A DNA stretch of 64,000 nt from Syngnathus acus (taxonomy: Eukaryota; Chordata; Actinopteri; Syngnathiformes; Syngnathidae): positions 1 to 64,000 of the forward strand of contig NW_023590236.1 of the NCBI RefSeq assembly GCF_901709675.1. The letters run 5' to 3'. The notes beneath the pieces are model-generated. The model had not been told where the DNA came from, searched no databases, and saw only the letters and a program-made list of their open reading frames with translations. The position numbers and the translations under genes are program-made. Below, piece by piece: positions 9,348 to 20,532 of this stretch. The number at the start of each line of letters is the position of its first letter. Within the stretch, counting starts at the first letter, position 1.

Positions 9348-9420
9348 CAGTGGTCCCCAACCACCGGGCCGCGGACCGGTACCATTAAGCCGGTAAGCAT
9401 TGCAATTGAATCTTGGGATT
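9348..9420 (+). mobile_element. hAT transposon terminus fragment
   Basis: CAGTGGTCCCCAACC followed by ACCGGGCCGCGGACCGG is the same terminal sequence as at 10050, a widespread fish/vertebrate hAT (Charlie-like) end. The right end was not found, so only the terminus is claimed. Confidence 0.55.
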
Positions 9421-9748
9421 TTGAAGACCTTAGCTGGTTTTTTTTTCCTCCTGCCTCATCCCAAACACAATTGGAAATTACTAAAAAGGCTCAAAAAATA
9501 GAAAAAGTGGGAAAAAAAAGGCTGAAAGTTGTTTTTCTCTAGTGCTGGGTTGGTGCCAGTAGGAAAATGCAGCCTTAGACTTGCAAGCTAAGTGATCAAC
9601 TTGCCAAACAATATGAACACTATTTGGATGAGCACCAAATCTTAATAGATAACCACTTTATGAATATGTCCGTCATTAATTTTAATATATGAATCATTTA
9701 CAAATTACAGCAAGTCGCTAAGTCTTTAGCCTCTTTGGAGTTCTAAAG

Positions 9749-10417
9749 CAGTGGTTCCCAAAGTGGCTGGGGGCGGTGGAAAGATCTGGGGGGGCGGTGA
9801 GGAAGAAAGGGGCGGTAGGGGGGCGGCAGTCGATTTGTACACAACACGCCGCTCTGGCCCAGTCAGATCCGACAGCATAGACTACAAAAGCAAAAGCTCA
9901 GGTTTGTAATTTCAAGCTTGTAATGTTCAGAATTTTATCTTATAATAAAAACCGCATTCTGGCGGTCAACATCATCTTGAGTTCAAGTCAACATGAAATT
10001 GGGGACTCGCCAGAACGCGCCGTGTTGTGTTGTGTTGAGCTGGTTAGGGCAGTGGTCCCCAACCACCGGGCCGCGGACCGGGGTCCGTGGGTCACTTGGT
10101 ACCGGGCCGCCCAGCCGCACAGAATTTTTTTTTTATCGACGATCAATTAATTCAGGTCAAGACACTCGTCCCGGTCACGTGACATGTTTCCCCAGTCGAG
10201 CCCGCAAAGCTAATATGTGGCGACAGGCTAACTAACCAGGCAGTGAAGCATTCAAAACTGCTTCAACACATGGAGACCAAGCATCCTACAATAAAAGACA
10301 AACCTTAAATCACTTCGGGTGTCAAAATAAATTGGTTTACTAAATTGGGGGGGGGGCGCTAGGAATTCACTGGGGAGCCAAAGGGGGCGCCAGCCTGCAA
10401 AAGTTTGGGAACCACTG
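9749..10417 (+). mobile_element. Decayed hAT (Charlie-like) transposon with a nested hAT end
   Basis: The left end CAGTGGTTCCCAAA (9749) and right end TTTGGGAACCACTG (to 10417) form terminal inverted repeats. Flanking octamers (9741-9748 and 10418-10425) match only in part, so any target duplication has decayed. Inside lies the end of a second hAT family, CAGTGGTCCCCAACC at 10050, and a remnant of a BED zinc finger. Poly(G)-rich interior, no intact transposase. Confidence 0.65.
10237..10308 (+). pseudogene. hAT transposase BED zinc-finger remnant
   Basis: The plus frame reads KHSKLLQHMETKHPTIKDKP then stop. The HxxxKH spacing and the KL..H.ETKHP signature are those of the BED finger of ZBED/FAM200-type hAT transposases. 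Only about 23 codons survive; the Cys pair upstream is not in frame. Confidence 0.6.
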
Positions 10418-11082
10418 GTGTAGACTGTTATTTTAAACTAAACCACTTAGGCAAAAGCAGGGCCGGTTCTAGGAATGCACATAAGAGGGGGAAGTCAGAA
10501 ATGTGAAGGGGGCATGTTCTTTTTTTTTTTTACACATTTTTAACACTGTTAGTGTTTTCTTCACAGCAGTTGTTAGCTGTGTGTCCAGATCTCAACCCGG
10601 AGAAGTGGATTGCACTCCGTCAGGCCTCTACACTAAGACCTGTCCAGCTTGGGTGTCCCACCTGAAGATTAAAGCTTCTGCTGGTATTGCTCTTAGGGTC
10701 ACTGAAGCGCGCAAACCCCCTGACCACAATAAGGTGGCAATCTCTCAGGGGGGGGGGGGGGGAACACATAATATGAATGTTATATTAACTATTATTTGAG
10801 TTGTCGTTAATCATTAGCTATATCACGGCCCGTGACGTGCACTCATAGGAGGCAGGTGAGGCAAAATAAAATGAAAAAATACAAATTCTAATTAAAAAAA
10901 AGCAAAATGGTCTTCAAGCAAGCTTCAAATATTTAGCATTGACAAGTTTGAATTCAAGACAATATTGTTTGACCAACAAAGGAAAGAAAACATTATTATC
11001 TATTTGTTTATTTATTTATTTAACATCCAATATTGTATAGTTATCAGTGCACAAATCATTTATTTACATATAGTAGACCGTT
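10418..11082. other. Intergenic, with a G homopolymer
   Basis: No gene recognised. A run of about 13-14 G occurs near 10749-10762. A 98-codon open frame (10503-10799) crosses the homopolymer and shows no domain. Confidence 0.35.
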
Positions 11083-11437
11083 TTTAAATGGGGGGGGGGA
11101 CATATTCTCACAGAGCACCCATGAGGATATGTTCCCCCCTGTAACTTGGGCTAGGAATGAGGGAACCAGTTCAAATTTTTCACACAACTTGAACAGACCC
11201 CCAGGAAGACAGAAAAAAAACATCTGGAGTCCAGCACTCACCGTTCTCAAAATAAGGGGGGGGGGGGGGGGGACATATCCTCACGGGGCAGCTGTGAGGA
11301 TTTGTCCCCCCCTTGTAATTTGGCCTAGGAATGAGGGAACCTGTTCAAATTTTCCACACAACCTGAACAGACCCCCAGGAAGATAGAAAAAAAGCCAGTC
11401 GATGTCCAGGACTCACCGTTCTCAAAATGGGAGGGGG
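11083..11437 (+). repeat. Tandem repeat, ~170-bp unit starting with a G tract
   Basis: Two diverged units, about 11089-11255 and 11256-11428, then the start of a third. Each begins with 7-17 G followed by a CACAAATTCTCACGG- or CATATTCTCAC-like stretch, then GGAATGAGGGAACC, ACAGACCCCCAGGAAG and CTCACCGTTCTCAAAAT. The units are alternately degraded but in register. Function unknown. Confidence 0.7.
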
Positions 11438-11907
11438 GCACAAATTCTCACGGCTTGACATTTTTTATAGAGTTCCTGTTACAATTTTTATCCCCCCTCC
11501 CCACCATCTGTCACTTTGCTTGGGACAAAAGGAGCCTTCAGAACTGAAATCTCTTCTCAATTATTCATTCAAATCAATTCACTCAAATCATTCTAACAAT
11601 GACGCACTGTGAAGTTCTTGGATCGGATATTCTTTTACACCAAGTTTGGGCTGTGTTCTTATGTTAAAACTCATTCTCACGCCTGCACATGAAGGACTGG
11701 AAAATAACCCAAATCAAGAAAACGTAACCGATCTAAGCAGATCGTGAACCCGCAAGTTTGTTAGCAGACTGCTAACAGCTGATTTACCGGAGAACAGCTG
11801 ATTGAGCTGTCAAAGAGAGCTGCGACCAACGTGAGCAATATGGGGCCGAAAGAAATGTTATTATTACAGCAATGATCAGTACAATACGGACATCTTAACA
11901 AAAGATA

Positions 11908-12498
11908 AGCTATCTATTATCCATTTCAATAGCCGGAGTCTATATAAAAATTTTAGTAGCATTCGGGATTACTTAAACACATTCAAACAATCATTTAATA
12001 TAATAACTATTTCTGAGACCTGGATTACGACTGAGAAGGGAATGCACTTTGAGATGGAAGGCTATGAATTCATATGCAACAACAGACAGAGCAAAGCGGG
12101 GGTGGTGTTGCAATCTATGTTGATTTGAATATGAAATTCAAGATTGTAGAGGCTATGACACAGGTGGTGGACAATCTTCTTGAATGTCTCACGATACAGA
12201 TTTGTGTTGAAAAGAAAAAAGACATTATTATAAGTTGTGTCTATAGAGCTCCTGGTTCTAGCATTGAGACATTCACAGAATGGCTAGAAAGTGTGATTAT
12301 ACAAAAAGGCAATAAAAATATTTTTATTTGCGGGGATTATAACATTGATCTATTAAACCCAAATAAGCAACAAAATATTGATGATTTTTTAAATTTAATG
12401 CATAGCCTGAGTCTCTTTCCTACAATCACTAGACCCACGAGAGTAACATCACAGAGTGCTACTCTGATAGATAACATATTCACCAATATAATAGAAAC
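11908..12498 (+). pseudogene. LINE ORF2, AP-type endonuclease, first part
   Basis: Conserved steps of an apurinic-type endonuclease follow in order: HFNSRSL (near 11927), SETW (near 12012), VYRAP (near 12240), GDYN (near 12335) and TLIDNIFTN (near 12460). A frameshift of one base near 12097 splits the frame. The last motif, TDH (the SDH equivalent), lies beyond the SINE at about 12846. The enzyme nicks target DNA for target-primed reverse transcription. Confidence 0.75.
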
Positions 12499-12812
12499 CA
12501 GCTCAGTGGCCTAGTGGTAGAGTGTCCGCCCTGAGACTGGAAGGTTGTGGGTTCAAACCCCGGCCGGGTCATACCAAAGACTATAAAAATGGGACCCATT
12601 GCCTCCCTGCTTGGCACTCAGCATTAAGGGTTGGAATTGGGGGGTTAGATCACCAACTGATTCCCGAGCGCGGCACCGCTGCTGCTCACTGCTCCCCTCT
12701 CCCCCAGGGGATGGATTAAAATCACACGGGGATGGGTTAAATGCAGAGGACAAATTTCACCACACCCAGGTGTGTGTGTGACGATCAATGGGACTTTAAT
12801 CTTAATCTTTAA
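12499..12812 (+). repeat. tRNA-derived SINE, full-length, inside LINE endonuclease
   Basis: A box TGGCCTAGTGG at 12507-12517 and B box GGTTCAAACCC at 12550-12560 match the Pol III consensus exactly. The body and a TTAATCTTAATC-type 3' tail follow. It splits the LINE reading frame between the DNIFTN and TDH endonuclease motifs. It is near-identical to the copy at 19069. Confidence 0.85.
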
Positions 12813-12817
12813 TTAAC

Positions 12818-13679
12818 AACAAGCGGGTTATTAATTACTGATATTACTGACCACCTTCCAGTGTTTACAGTATATGACAATAATTTCAAATCTGAAATTG
12901 GGGTGTATAAACAACAAAGAAGAATTAGGACAGATGAGACAATTGCTACTCTAAAACATGAATTAATGCAACAGAACTGGGATGCAATATATGAAGAAAA
13001 AGATGTAAATAATGCATACCATAAATTGATGACTATATTCACTTCATTATATAATAAGCATTGTCCAATCAAGGAATATAATAAAAAAACTAAATATAAG
13101 GACAGTCCATGGTTGACGAAAGGCTTAAGAAATGCCTGTAAAAAGAAGAATTTACTCTATAGGAACTTCATAAAACAGAGAACAGAAGGCGCTGAAGATA
13201 AATATAAGAAATATAAGAATAAATTAACTAATATTATAAGATTAAGTAAGAAAGAATATTATAAGAATAAATTAGAGGATAACAAAAATAATATTAAGGG
13301 GATATGGACTCTCCTAAACCACATTATTAGAGAAGGTACCGAACAACATAAATTACCTAAATATTTTGTTATAAATGATACTGAAAATTATAATATGGAA
13401 GAAGTGGCAAACAGTTTTAATCAGTTCTTTGTAAATGTTGGGCCTCAAATAGCAAAAAACATACCGATTCCAGCGCCAGATGTAGGCAACAGAGATAAAT
13501 TAATAGAAAGGAATCCTCACTCAATGTTTTTGAAGGCAGTTGATGAAAATGAAATCATTAACATTGTGCAACAATGTAAAAATAAAACATCTACCGACTG
13601 CAATGGGATTGATATGATGTTAGTTAAGCAAATCATTGAGGGGATTTCAAAGCCACTTGTGTACATCTGTAACTTGTAA
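12818..13679 (+). pseudogene. LINE ORF2, endonuclease end and linker to reverse transcriptase
   Basis: An open stretch beginning with the TDHLPVF endonuclease end (near 12846), then a Lys-rich linker with the PWLTKGL motif common before LINE reverse transcriptases, ending at a stop at 13677-13679. The frame should continue, and a neighbouring frame does so from about 13636, so a frameshift lies near 13670. Confidence 0.7.
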
Positions 13680-14187
13680 CTCATTTTTAACTGGTACATT
13701 CCCAAAGAAGATGAAAATTGCTAAGGTCATTCCTCTTTATAAAACTGGGAGCAAACACAACTTTACAAACTACAGACCTATCTCAATATTGCCACAACTC
13801 TCAAAAATATTGGAAAAGCTTTTTAACAGTAGAATGGATGGATTTTTGGAAAAACATAAATGATTTGCAGAGAACCAATATGGTTTTAGAGTAAACAGAT
13901 CAACAGCACAGGCATTAATGGAATCAATCGAGGACATCACAGATGCAATAGACAACAAACAACATGCAGTAGGAGTTTTCATTGACCTCAAAAAAGCTTT
14001 TGACACAATTAATCATAATATACTATTCAATAAATTAGAAAAATATGGGATAAGGGGATTAGTATTAGACTGGATAAAGGATTATCTGCGAGAACGGCAA
14101 CAGTATGTAAAGTTGGGTAATCACTGTTCTGGATATCTGGAAATAGCTTGTGGTGTTCCACAAGGGTCAGTTTTAGGCCCTAAATGA
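13636..14187 (+). pseudogene. LINE ORF2, reverse transcriptase fingers/palm
   Basis: Contains KVIPLYKTG and NYRPISILP (near 13770), then a nonsense codon at 13861-13863. After it come QYGFR, STAQAL, the first catalytic motif FIDLKKAFDTI (near 13978-14010) and GVPQGSVLGP (near 14153), ended by another nonsense codon at 14185-14187 where a Leu is expected. Confidence 0.75.
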
Positions 14188-15060
14188 TTTATTTTGTATA
14201 TAAATGACATGTGCAAAGTCTCTAAAGAACTAAAACTCGTCAACTTTGCAGATGACACAAATATTTTTTGTTCAGGTGATGACATCCAACAAGTGGAATC
14301 AATGCTGAATGAGGAAATGAAAAAAATAAAAATGTGGTTCGACTGGAACAAATTATCATTAAATGTAAGTAAGACCAAGTTTATGGTATTTGGCAAAGCG
14401 AATATAAAGATACGAATAGAAATAGATGGAAATGAAATTGAAAGGGTGCAGGAAAACAAATTTCTTGGGGTTATAATGGATGACAGGCTTAGTTGGAAGC
14501 CACACATCAAAAACATAAAGTCTAAAATTTCAAGAAGCATGGCAGTCATATACAAAGCAAAAGAATTACTGGATTATCATTCACTTTGTACACTTTATTG
14601 TTCTCTAGTCTTGCCCTATTTGCATTACTGTGCTGAGGTTTGGGGGAATACTTATAAAACTTCACTACAGCCACTTATCATTCAGCAGAAAAGAGCAATA
14701 AGGACTATTCATAAAGTCAACTACTTGGAACACACAAATCCACTTTTCATACAATCCAAACTATTGAAATTCACTGACATAGTATCTTATCAAACAGCAA
14801 TCATCATGTATAGGGCAAAAGCAAAACAACTACCAGATAATATCCAAAACTTATTTAGGCATCGGGAGGGAGGTTATAAGTTAAGAGGGAATCACAACTT
14901 CAAAATCTTAAACATAAGAACAACCTTAAAAAGTTTCTGTATAACTATAACCGGGGTCAAACTATGGAACAATCTAAGTGAGGAACTCAAGCAAAGTCCA
15001 AATATCCACCAGTTTAAAAAAATGTATAAAAATATGTTGTTTAGCGGGTACAAAGGTTAA
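14188..15060 (+). pseudogene. LINE ORF2, catalytic FADD motif, thumb and C-terminus
   Basis: Reads on in frame from the stop at 14187: LYINDM, then the catalytic FADDTNIF (near 14242), SKTKFMVFG, KFLGV and the conserved C-terminal region with WGNTY and VKLWN. Ends at a stop at 15058-15060. This 288-codon stretch is intact, but with no upstream frame it is not expected to make enzyme. Confidence 0.75.
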
Positions 15061-15453
15061 GAGTGCCAAAGGGCTACACACAAGTAAAAATGAAACAGAA
15101 CAATAAGTGTGCAAGTTTGTCTACTTGTGTTATATTGTAGAATTACAGTATAGTATGTTGAATCGTTGGTTTAATGGATGAAGTGAGAAAGGGGTAGGAA
15201 TCTAAAAAGCTATGCCTCCTCCTACTCCTTTTCGAGCATTCTTTATTTTTTTTTATTTACTTATGTATTATTATTATTAATTTATTTATTTAATGTATTT
15301 ACTTCTATTTGTTGGTTTATTTTTTTTGTTTGTTTGTTTTGTATGGACTTATGTGGCACTTTAGAGTGTTATTTGTTTTTGTTTTTTTTTGTTTTTCTTT
15401 TTTTGTTTTGGATGTTCGAAATAAAGATATCAATCAATCAATCAATCAATCAT

Positions 15454-17642
15454 GATGAATACCATTACCGTGAAGGGGTACAGTTAATATAAATGTTCGG
15501 CCAGATCGCCTGTTCCCAATTGAAACCGTGGTATTTAATCAATCATCCTACAAATAAGTAACCACTTGGCTGCCTAATCTTAGCTTTGTTTCCCCCTCTT
15601 GTCTCTCCTTTCTCTTCTGGCAGCCATGTATACTCCCAGACTGTCCAACTATTATGAATGACTTGCCTCCTAGTTAGTTTCAGTCCCACCAAGTGGAACG
15701 TACCATTTTGCATTTTTTCAACGTGGTTCTATGTATTATTGAATTGTATTACTTTTGAAGCAACCTTATTAATGAACTTTCACAGAAGAATTTATTTATA
15801 TCATTAACTGACTTAGATAAGTAACTCCGCTCAGAATGCTGGTCTAGAATTAATAAGGCATTAGATTCTTGGTTACCCCCCAAAAAGTCATCATACCGGG
15901 GTAACGCATTACTGGCATCACTGCTCTTGGTTTACAATCACTGAAATAATAATCCTCCTCTGAGTATGCCTCATCATATTAAGCTACGCAGAGCATAAAA
16001 ATGACAGCGTGTTAATTAATTCATCTTGCTGGTTAATTGAAATGATGTATGATAGTCATTTGTTTTCGTTGATCCTTGCGGTATTTACATTGTATGGCTG
16101 TATGTCTAATTACTGCATCAACACTCAAATAATTGCCTGTAATTAAACTGTCAGTAAAGGGAGAAAATTATTGCTCTGACAGTTATGACAAATAGCTGTG
16201 TTGACAAGTGTGTATGTGTGTGTGTGTGTGCGTGCGTGCGTGTGTGTGTGTTTGTGTGTGCATAAGTGTGGAAGTTTTGGATATGCAGAAGATAGTATGT
16301 CTGATATATCTCCTTTTTCCAGTAGTTTCTATGGAAACCGTGTCAAGTGATTGCGGTCAGAGGTCAAACTGACCAATAGTGAGTACATTACTTTTGTAAT
16401 GAGCCTCCGTTAGCTGCTATTGAAATTGAGCTCTAGCCCTCTGATGGATACATCTTGTCATTCACAGTTTAAAAGACAAGAAGCGAAAGTAGAAACATGA
16501 CACAACAGGGGATTCACTTATTGAAACCAAAATACTACTACCAGCACAAAATGCACCTTGTGACAAATGGCATTCTTTAATCATTATTCTCTGACCAATC
16601 CCCAACAACTGTCGGTTTGTTTGAGCCACACGATCCCAAGATCATTACAAAACAAAGTTACCGCCTCTATGCAAGACTCGAAGGTCTGGATGTTTGTCTA
16701 AACCGAATCTGCCACAATGCCCGGATGTATTTAAATGTTGACGCACTTCTCTTTTCGGCTGTTATAATATAACTTCAGCCAATATAGCAGAGGTATAAAT
16801 ACATGTGTATGACAGAGGACATAAATGACCATGCAACAATGATCTACGATGATCTGTCCATCATTGAGGGCTGATCGATACAAACTATTCATTTCTGAAA
16901 TTATCTCCACATTGATCCAGGGACAAGAGCCGGTAAGTCAGGGGCACCCTGGCCTTAATACAATAATTATATAACGGGATACGAGCTCATCCTCCCAAAC
17001 AATAAAGCCTGTCAGCAGCATCAGGCATGGTGAAACCCTATAAGCCATCAGCACATTGGCCCCTGACCTCTGGGCTTGGATGCTTTCTATGACCCGTTGT
17101 ACAAGTGACTCAAGAAAGAAGACCCAATTGTTAGATGTACTTCAGTGAGCAGAGGTGAGAAACCCTGCCTGATGTGGCGCTGATGAAATGATGTGCCGTC
17201 GTCATCTTATCCTTTAATTGCCGTGGTCATTGGATAGACCTTAGCTCACAGCGTGCTTACATTTTCATGCCACAGCCCTGTTCTTGTATCAACAGTTTGT
17301 TGGCACCGTGACAAAACTAGCAGAAAAGGTTGCTCATCATCCGCTGCAGTGCACATATTTACATAGCAGAGGGATCACATGGCAGTCATCATGCTGACAT
17401 CAGAAATACATTAAAGTTACCTACTTGGTCCCCTTTGCAAACACGTTCTCTGTTTTCAAATGTACAGCAGATAAGACTTAGATAAACTAAAAGTTTGGGG
17501 TCACCTAAAAATGTCCTTATCTTTAAATATCTCTTTTTTTTCAATGAAGAAATAATTAAAGTAATCAGGAATACATTGTTAATGTGGCAAATGACTAGTC
17601 TAGCTGCAAACGTCTGTTTTTTAATGCAATATCTACATAGGT
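15454..17642. other. Intergenic; (TG)n microsatellite and possible conserved non-coding block
   Basis: No coding frame or repeat family recognised. A (TG/CG)n microsatellite lies at about 16208-16261. The segment about 15980-16200 is unusually free of repeat signatures and rich in TAATTA-like homeodomain-type motifs, which would fit a conserved regulatory element. That is only an impression from composition. Confidence 0.35.
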
Positions 17643-18470
17643 CAGGGTTCGGCGACCCAAAATGTTCAAAGAGCAATATTGGCCCAAAAATACAAAAAAC
17701 ATACCTGTCTGGAGCCGCAAAAATCTAAAAGCCTTTTATAATGCAACATAGACTGTCAATAAGTTGTATGCCTACTATTAAATCATTTAAAAAAAATAGT
17801 GGAATCAATTTGATAATTTCTTCTTGCGGCCCATTAGAGTTCACGTACCTGCACAGCAGAGCAGGCTGTTTGATATCGGTCACGTCACACGACTCATCCA
17901 TCAAAGGCAATTGAGAAAAAGCTGGAGCTGAATTGATGTCCTTGATTTGCTGATCGGTGATATTGTTTGTGCGGAGAGGCATGTCTTTCATTTTCTGAAT
18001 GATCTCAGTTTGTTTTTGAAGTCCGAAATAGGCACGCTGGTATTTATTGAATGAATGCTTCGTGTCCTAGCCATCGGTGAATGGTTTTCCCGCGCCTTAT
18101 TATCTCCGGGGCTGCTACAAAACTTGCAGCAGTAGTAGAGTTTGGAGGTGCAATCCACTTCTTGAAACTGTTTTTTCGGTCCTCAAATTGCACCTTTCCT
18201 CTCAGTTGCAACTGGATGATCGGCAGCAAATTTAGCGTGCTTTAGCTGAAAATGTTGCTCCAAATTCCTCTTCTTGACAACTTCTCATTGCAAATCAAAC
18301 ATGCAGGCAATGCTTCAGCATTGGCAATGAAAGCAAATAGTTCAGGTCCATTCTTTCTTAAACCCTCTGTTCTCGGCAGCATCTTTCTCTTTTTGCCTTT
18401 TGATCCATGGCCCATCACTCACACACCTGTTTACAACTCACCTGTGCTGTGTCGTAGGCTATGACGCAAT
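17643..18470 (-). pseudogene. Decayed hAT transposase (GTF2IRD2/ZBED-like)
   Basis: Minus strand, in pieces: a start region MGHGSKGKKRKM (near 18413), a zinc-finger-like CLICNEKL (near 18300), then QIKDINSAPAFSQLPLMDES (near 17940) and ALLCRYVNSNGPQEEIIKLI (near 17860), which match the central block of hAT transposases of the GTF2IRD2-like group. Several frameshifts separate the pieces. The plus-strand left border CAGGGTTCGGCGACCC (about 17644) with AGCCGC nearby is a hAT-type terminal repeat. The C-terminal half and the far end are missing. Confidence 0.7.
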
Positions 18471-18587
18471 ATTGCTATTTGGCGTCATTCTTAAATTCTG
18501 TATTTTTAATATATTTACAACTACATACATTTTTTACAGCACAAGTATGGTTGTGTCGTGATTACCATCTAAAAAACATACGTAATT

Positions 18588-19687
18588 TTCGGACTATAAG
18601 TCGCACCGGAGTATAAGTCGCACCAGCCATAAAATGCCCAAAAGTGTGAAAAAAAAACATATATAAGTCGCATTTTGGGGGGCAATTTATTCGACAAAAT
18701 TCAAAACCAAGAACAGACATGAACGAGCAACAACAGGCTAAACGATACGGTATGCTAACGTGACAAACACAAACGAGGAGCTGAGAACGGGCCTGACGCA
18801 ACATTCAGTTATTTTTAAAAAACTATTACATAAATAACACGTTCATAAAACCATCTGTGTCACTCCAATTCATTAAATCCATCGATCGTCCTTTGTCAAC
18901 AATGCCGTGTGCCGCGCCGCAGTTCAAATTATTCCACAGGCCCATACACGATATATAAACTATATTTTAAATAACTATCACATAAACAACAATATTATCA
19001 AACCATTTGTGTCACTCCAAATCATTAAATCCATCGATCAAATTTCTCGTCCTTTATGTCCTTTATGCCAGCTCAGTGGCCTAGTGGTAGAGTGTCCGCC
19101 CTGAGACTGGAAGGTTGTGGGTTCAAACCCCAGCCGGGTCATACCAAAGACTATAAAAATGGGACCCATTGCCTCCCTGCTTGGCACTCAGCATTAAGGG
19201 TTGGAATTGGGGGGTTAGATCACCAACTGATTCCCGAGCGCGGCACCGCTGCTGCTCACTGCTCCCCTCTCCCCCAGGGGATGGATTAAAATCACACGGG
19301 GAGGGTTAAATGCAGAGGACAAATTTCACCACACCCAGGTGTGTGTGGACGATCATTGGGACTTTAATCTTTTTTTAATCTTTAATGTCATCCTGGTGAC
19401 AGAGGACATGTCCAGAGGATATGGCGCTTTAAAGTGTTAATTACTTTATTTGATTTTTTCTCTCTATTTTTTGTTTGAATATGTTCAGATAAAGATATCA
19501 AAGCATTGAAGTGATCAACTATACTAAAAATAACATGTGAAGTGGTCAACTATACTTGTAAGTAGTGATGTGTTAATGATCAAGTCAAATTTGTGAAAAA
19601 AAACATATATAGTCGCTCCTGAGTATAAGTCGCCCCCCCCCACCCAAACTATGAAAAAAAACGCGACTTATAGTCCGAAAATTACGG
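18588..19687. mobile_element. Non-autonomous DNA transposon with ~25-bp inverted ends, carrying a SINE
   Basis: The left end CGTAATTTTCGGACTATAAG (from about 18588) is matched by its reverse complement CTTATAGTCCGAAAATTACG (to about 19684). Both ends carry extra TATAAGTCGC motifs in direct and inverted copies. The interior has a duplicated block, TCATTAAATCCATCGATC, at about 18872 and 19023. A full SINE (19069-19378) sits inside. No transposase is visible, so movement must rely on enzymes from elsewhere. The superfamily is uncertain. Confidence 0.65.
19069..19378 (+). repeat. tRNA-derived SINE, full-length
   Basis: A box TGGCCTAGTGG (19077-19087), B box GGTTCAAACCC (19120-19130), then body and tail near-identical to the copy at 12499. 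It is preceded by TCCTTTATGTC and followed by TCTTTAATGTC, a possible imperfect target duplication. High similarity between copies suggests recent SINE activity. Confidence 0.85.
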
Positions 19688-19689
19688 TA

Positions 19690-19995
19690 CCTTTGCGCAA
19701 GACTAGGGTTGCGCATGTTGACTGGAGCCGGTCAACTTCAGCCTCACCTGCTGTGAATGGGGATTTTTTGGTTTTACAATTCCATCCCATTAAAACCTGC
19801 CCGGCCGGGCCTAAAAGCAGAAATGTGCAGTTTTGTTCCGACCTACTCGGAGAGCAATGAAAAATGAATAAGGCAGGCTGCCAGGCCACCCACCTTGATG
19901 TTCAATTATTAGCTTTTGTTCTAAAAACACTCGTGTGAAATGTGAAAGTTCAACTTCCATGTCGTTTTCACGAAGCCTCGGATCTCGGCTCGTCT
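19690..19995. other. No recognised feature
   Basis: Unique-looking sequence between a DNA transposon and a LINE tail. Short overlapping open frames on both strands have no recognisable domain. Confidence 0.35.
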
Positions 19996-19997
19996 CA

Positions 19998-20532
19998 AAC
20001 TTGGTAATAGAATAGAATAGATCTTTATTGTCATTGTCACATGTACAACGAAATTTAAAAAGTGCCAACCGATCCGCGCATGCGATAAAAAATATATAGA
20101 ATAAATAGAATAAAAAAATAAAAAAAACAAGCTAAAAACCCACAGAAGAACATACACAGACATAATCATTTACGTTTAGCTGCATTCAATGTGACTACCG
20201 CTGTAGGGTAAAAACTGTTGGCGAATCTGCTAGTCCTCGACCTAATTAATCTGTAGCGTCTGCCTGATGGCAACAGTTCGAAAAGGGAGTGGCCAGGGTG
20301 GGGAAGTGTCCTTCAGAATGTTCTGTGTTTTTTTGAGACAGCGGGTTCTGTGTAGGTCTTCCAGTGTGGGGAGAGGGCAGCCAATGATCTTCTGTGCTGT
20401 GTTGATGACCCCTTGGAGCTTTTTCCTCTGAGCAGCAGTGCAGCTGGAGTACCGTTTAGAAGCAAAGGCCATTCCTAATGGTGTCAAATACAACTTGTAA
20501 AAATGGCAATGAGTTGTTTGTGTTATTTCCAT
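19998..20532 (-). pseudogene. LINE 3' end with C-terminal reverse-transcriptase codons
   Basis: On the minus strand the frame reads AAQRKKLQGVINTAQKIIGC and then PLPTLEDLH, the C-terminal region of L2/CR1/Rex1-type LINEs. After a frameshift near 20285 it continues LLPSGRRYRLIRSRTSRFA, then a stop, a 3' UTR and the terminus TAGAATAGAATAG with TTTATTGTCATTGTCAC. It is 5' truncated near 20480-20530. Related to, but not the same subfamily as, 24405-24790. Confidence 0.7.

Larger units (their letters stand above)
11860..15453 (+). mobile_element. Decayed non-LTR retrotransposon (Jockey-superclade LINE)
   Basis: One LINE copy on the plus strand: endonuclease, reverse transcriptase, C-terminal region, T-rich 3' UTR, AATAAA (15419-15424) and an (ATCA)n terminus (about 15429-15453). 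Translation resembles CR1/L2/Rex1-type elements; the exact clade is not certain. It is inactivated by frameshifts, two nonsense codons and a SINE inserted in the endonuclease. The 5' end is not defined and is probably truncated near 11860. Confidence 0.8.

Noticed and set aside
9090-9542. A 150-codon plus-strand frame
   Set aside because: It runs through a hAT terminus and a Lys-rich low-complexity end; no domain.
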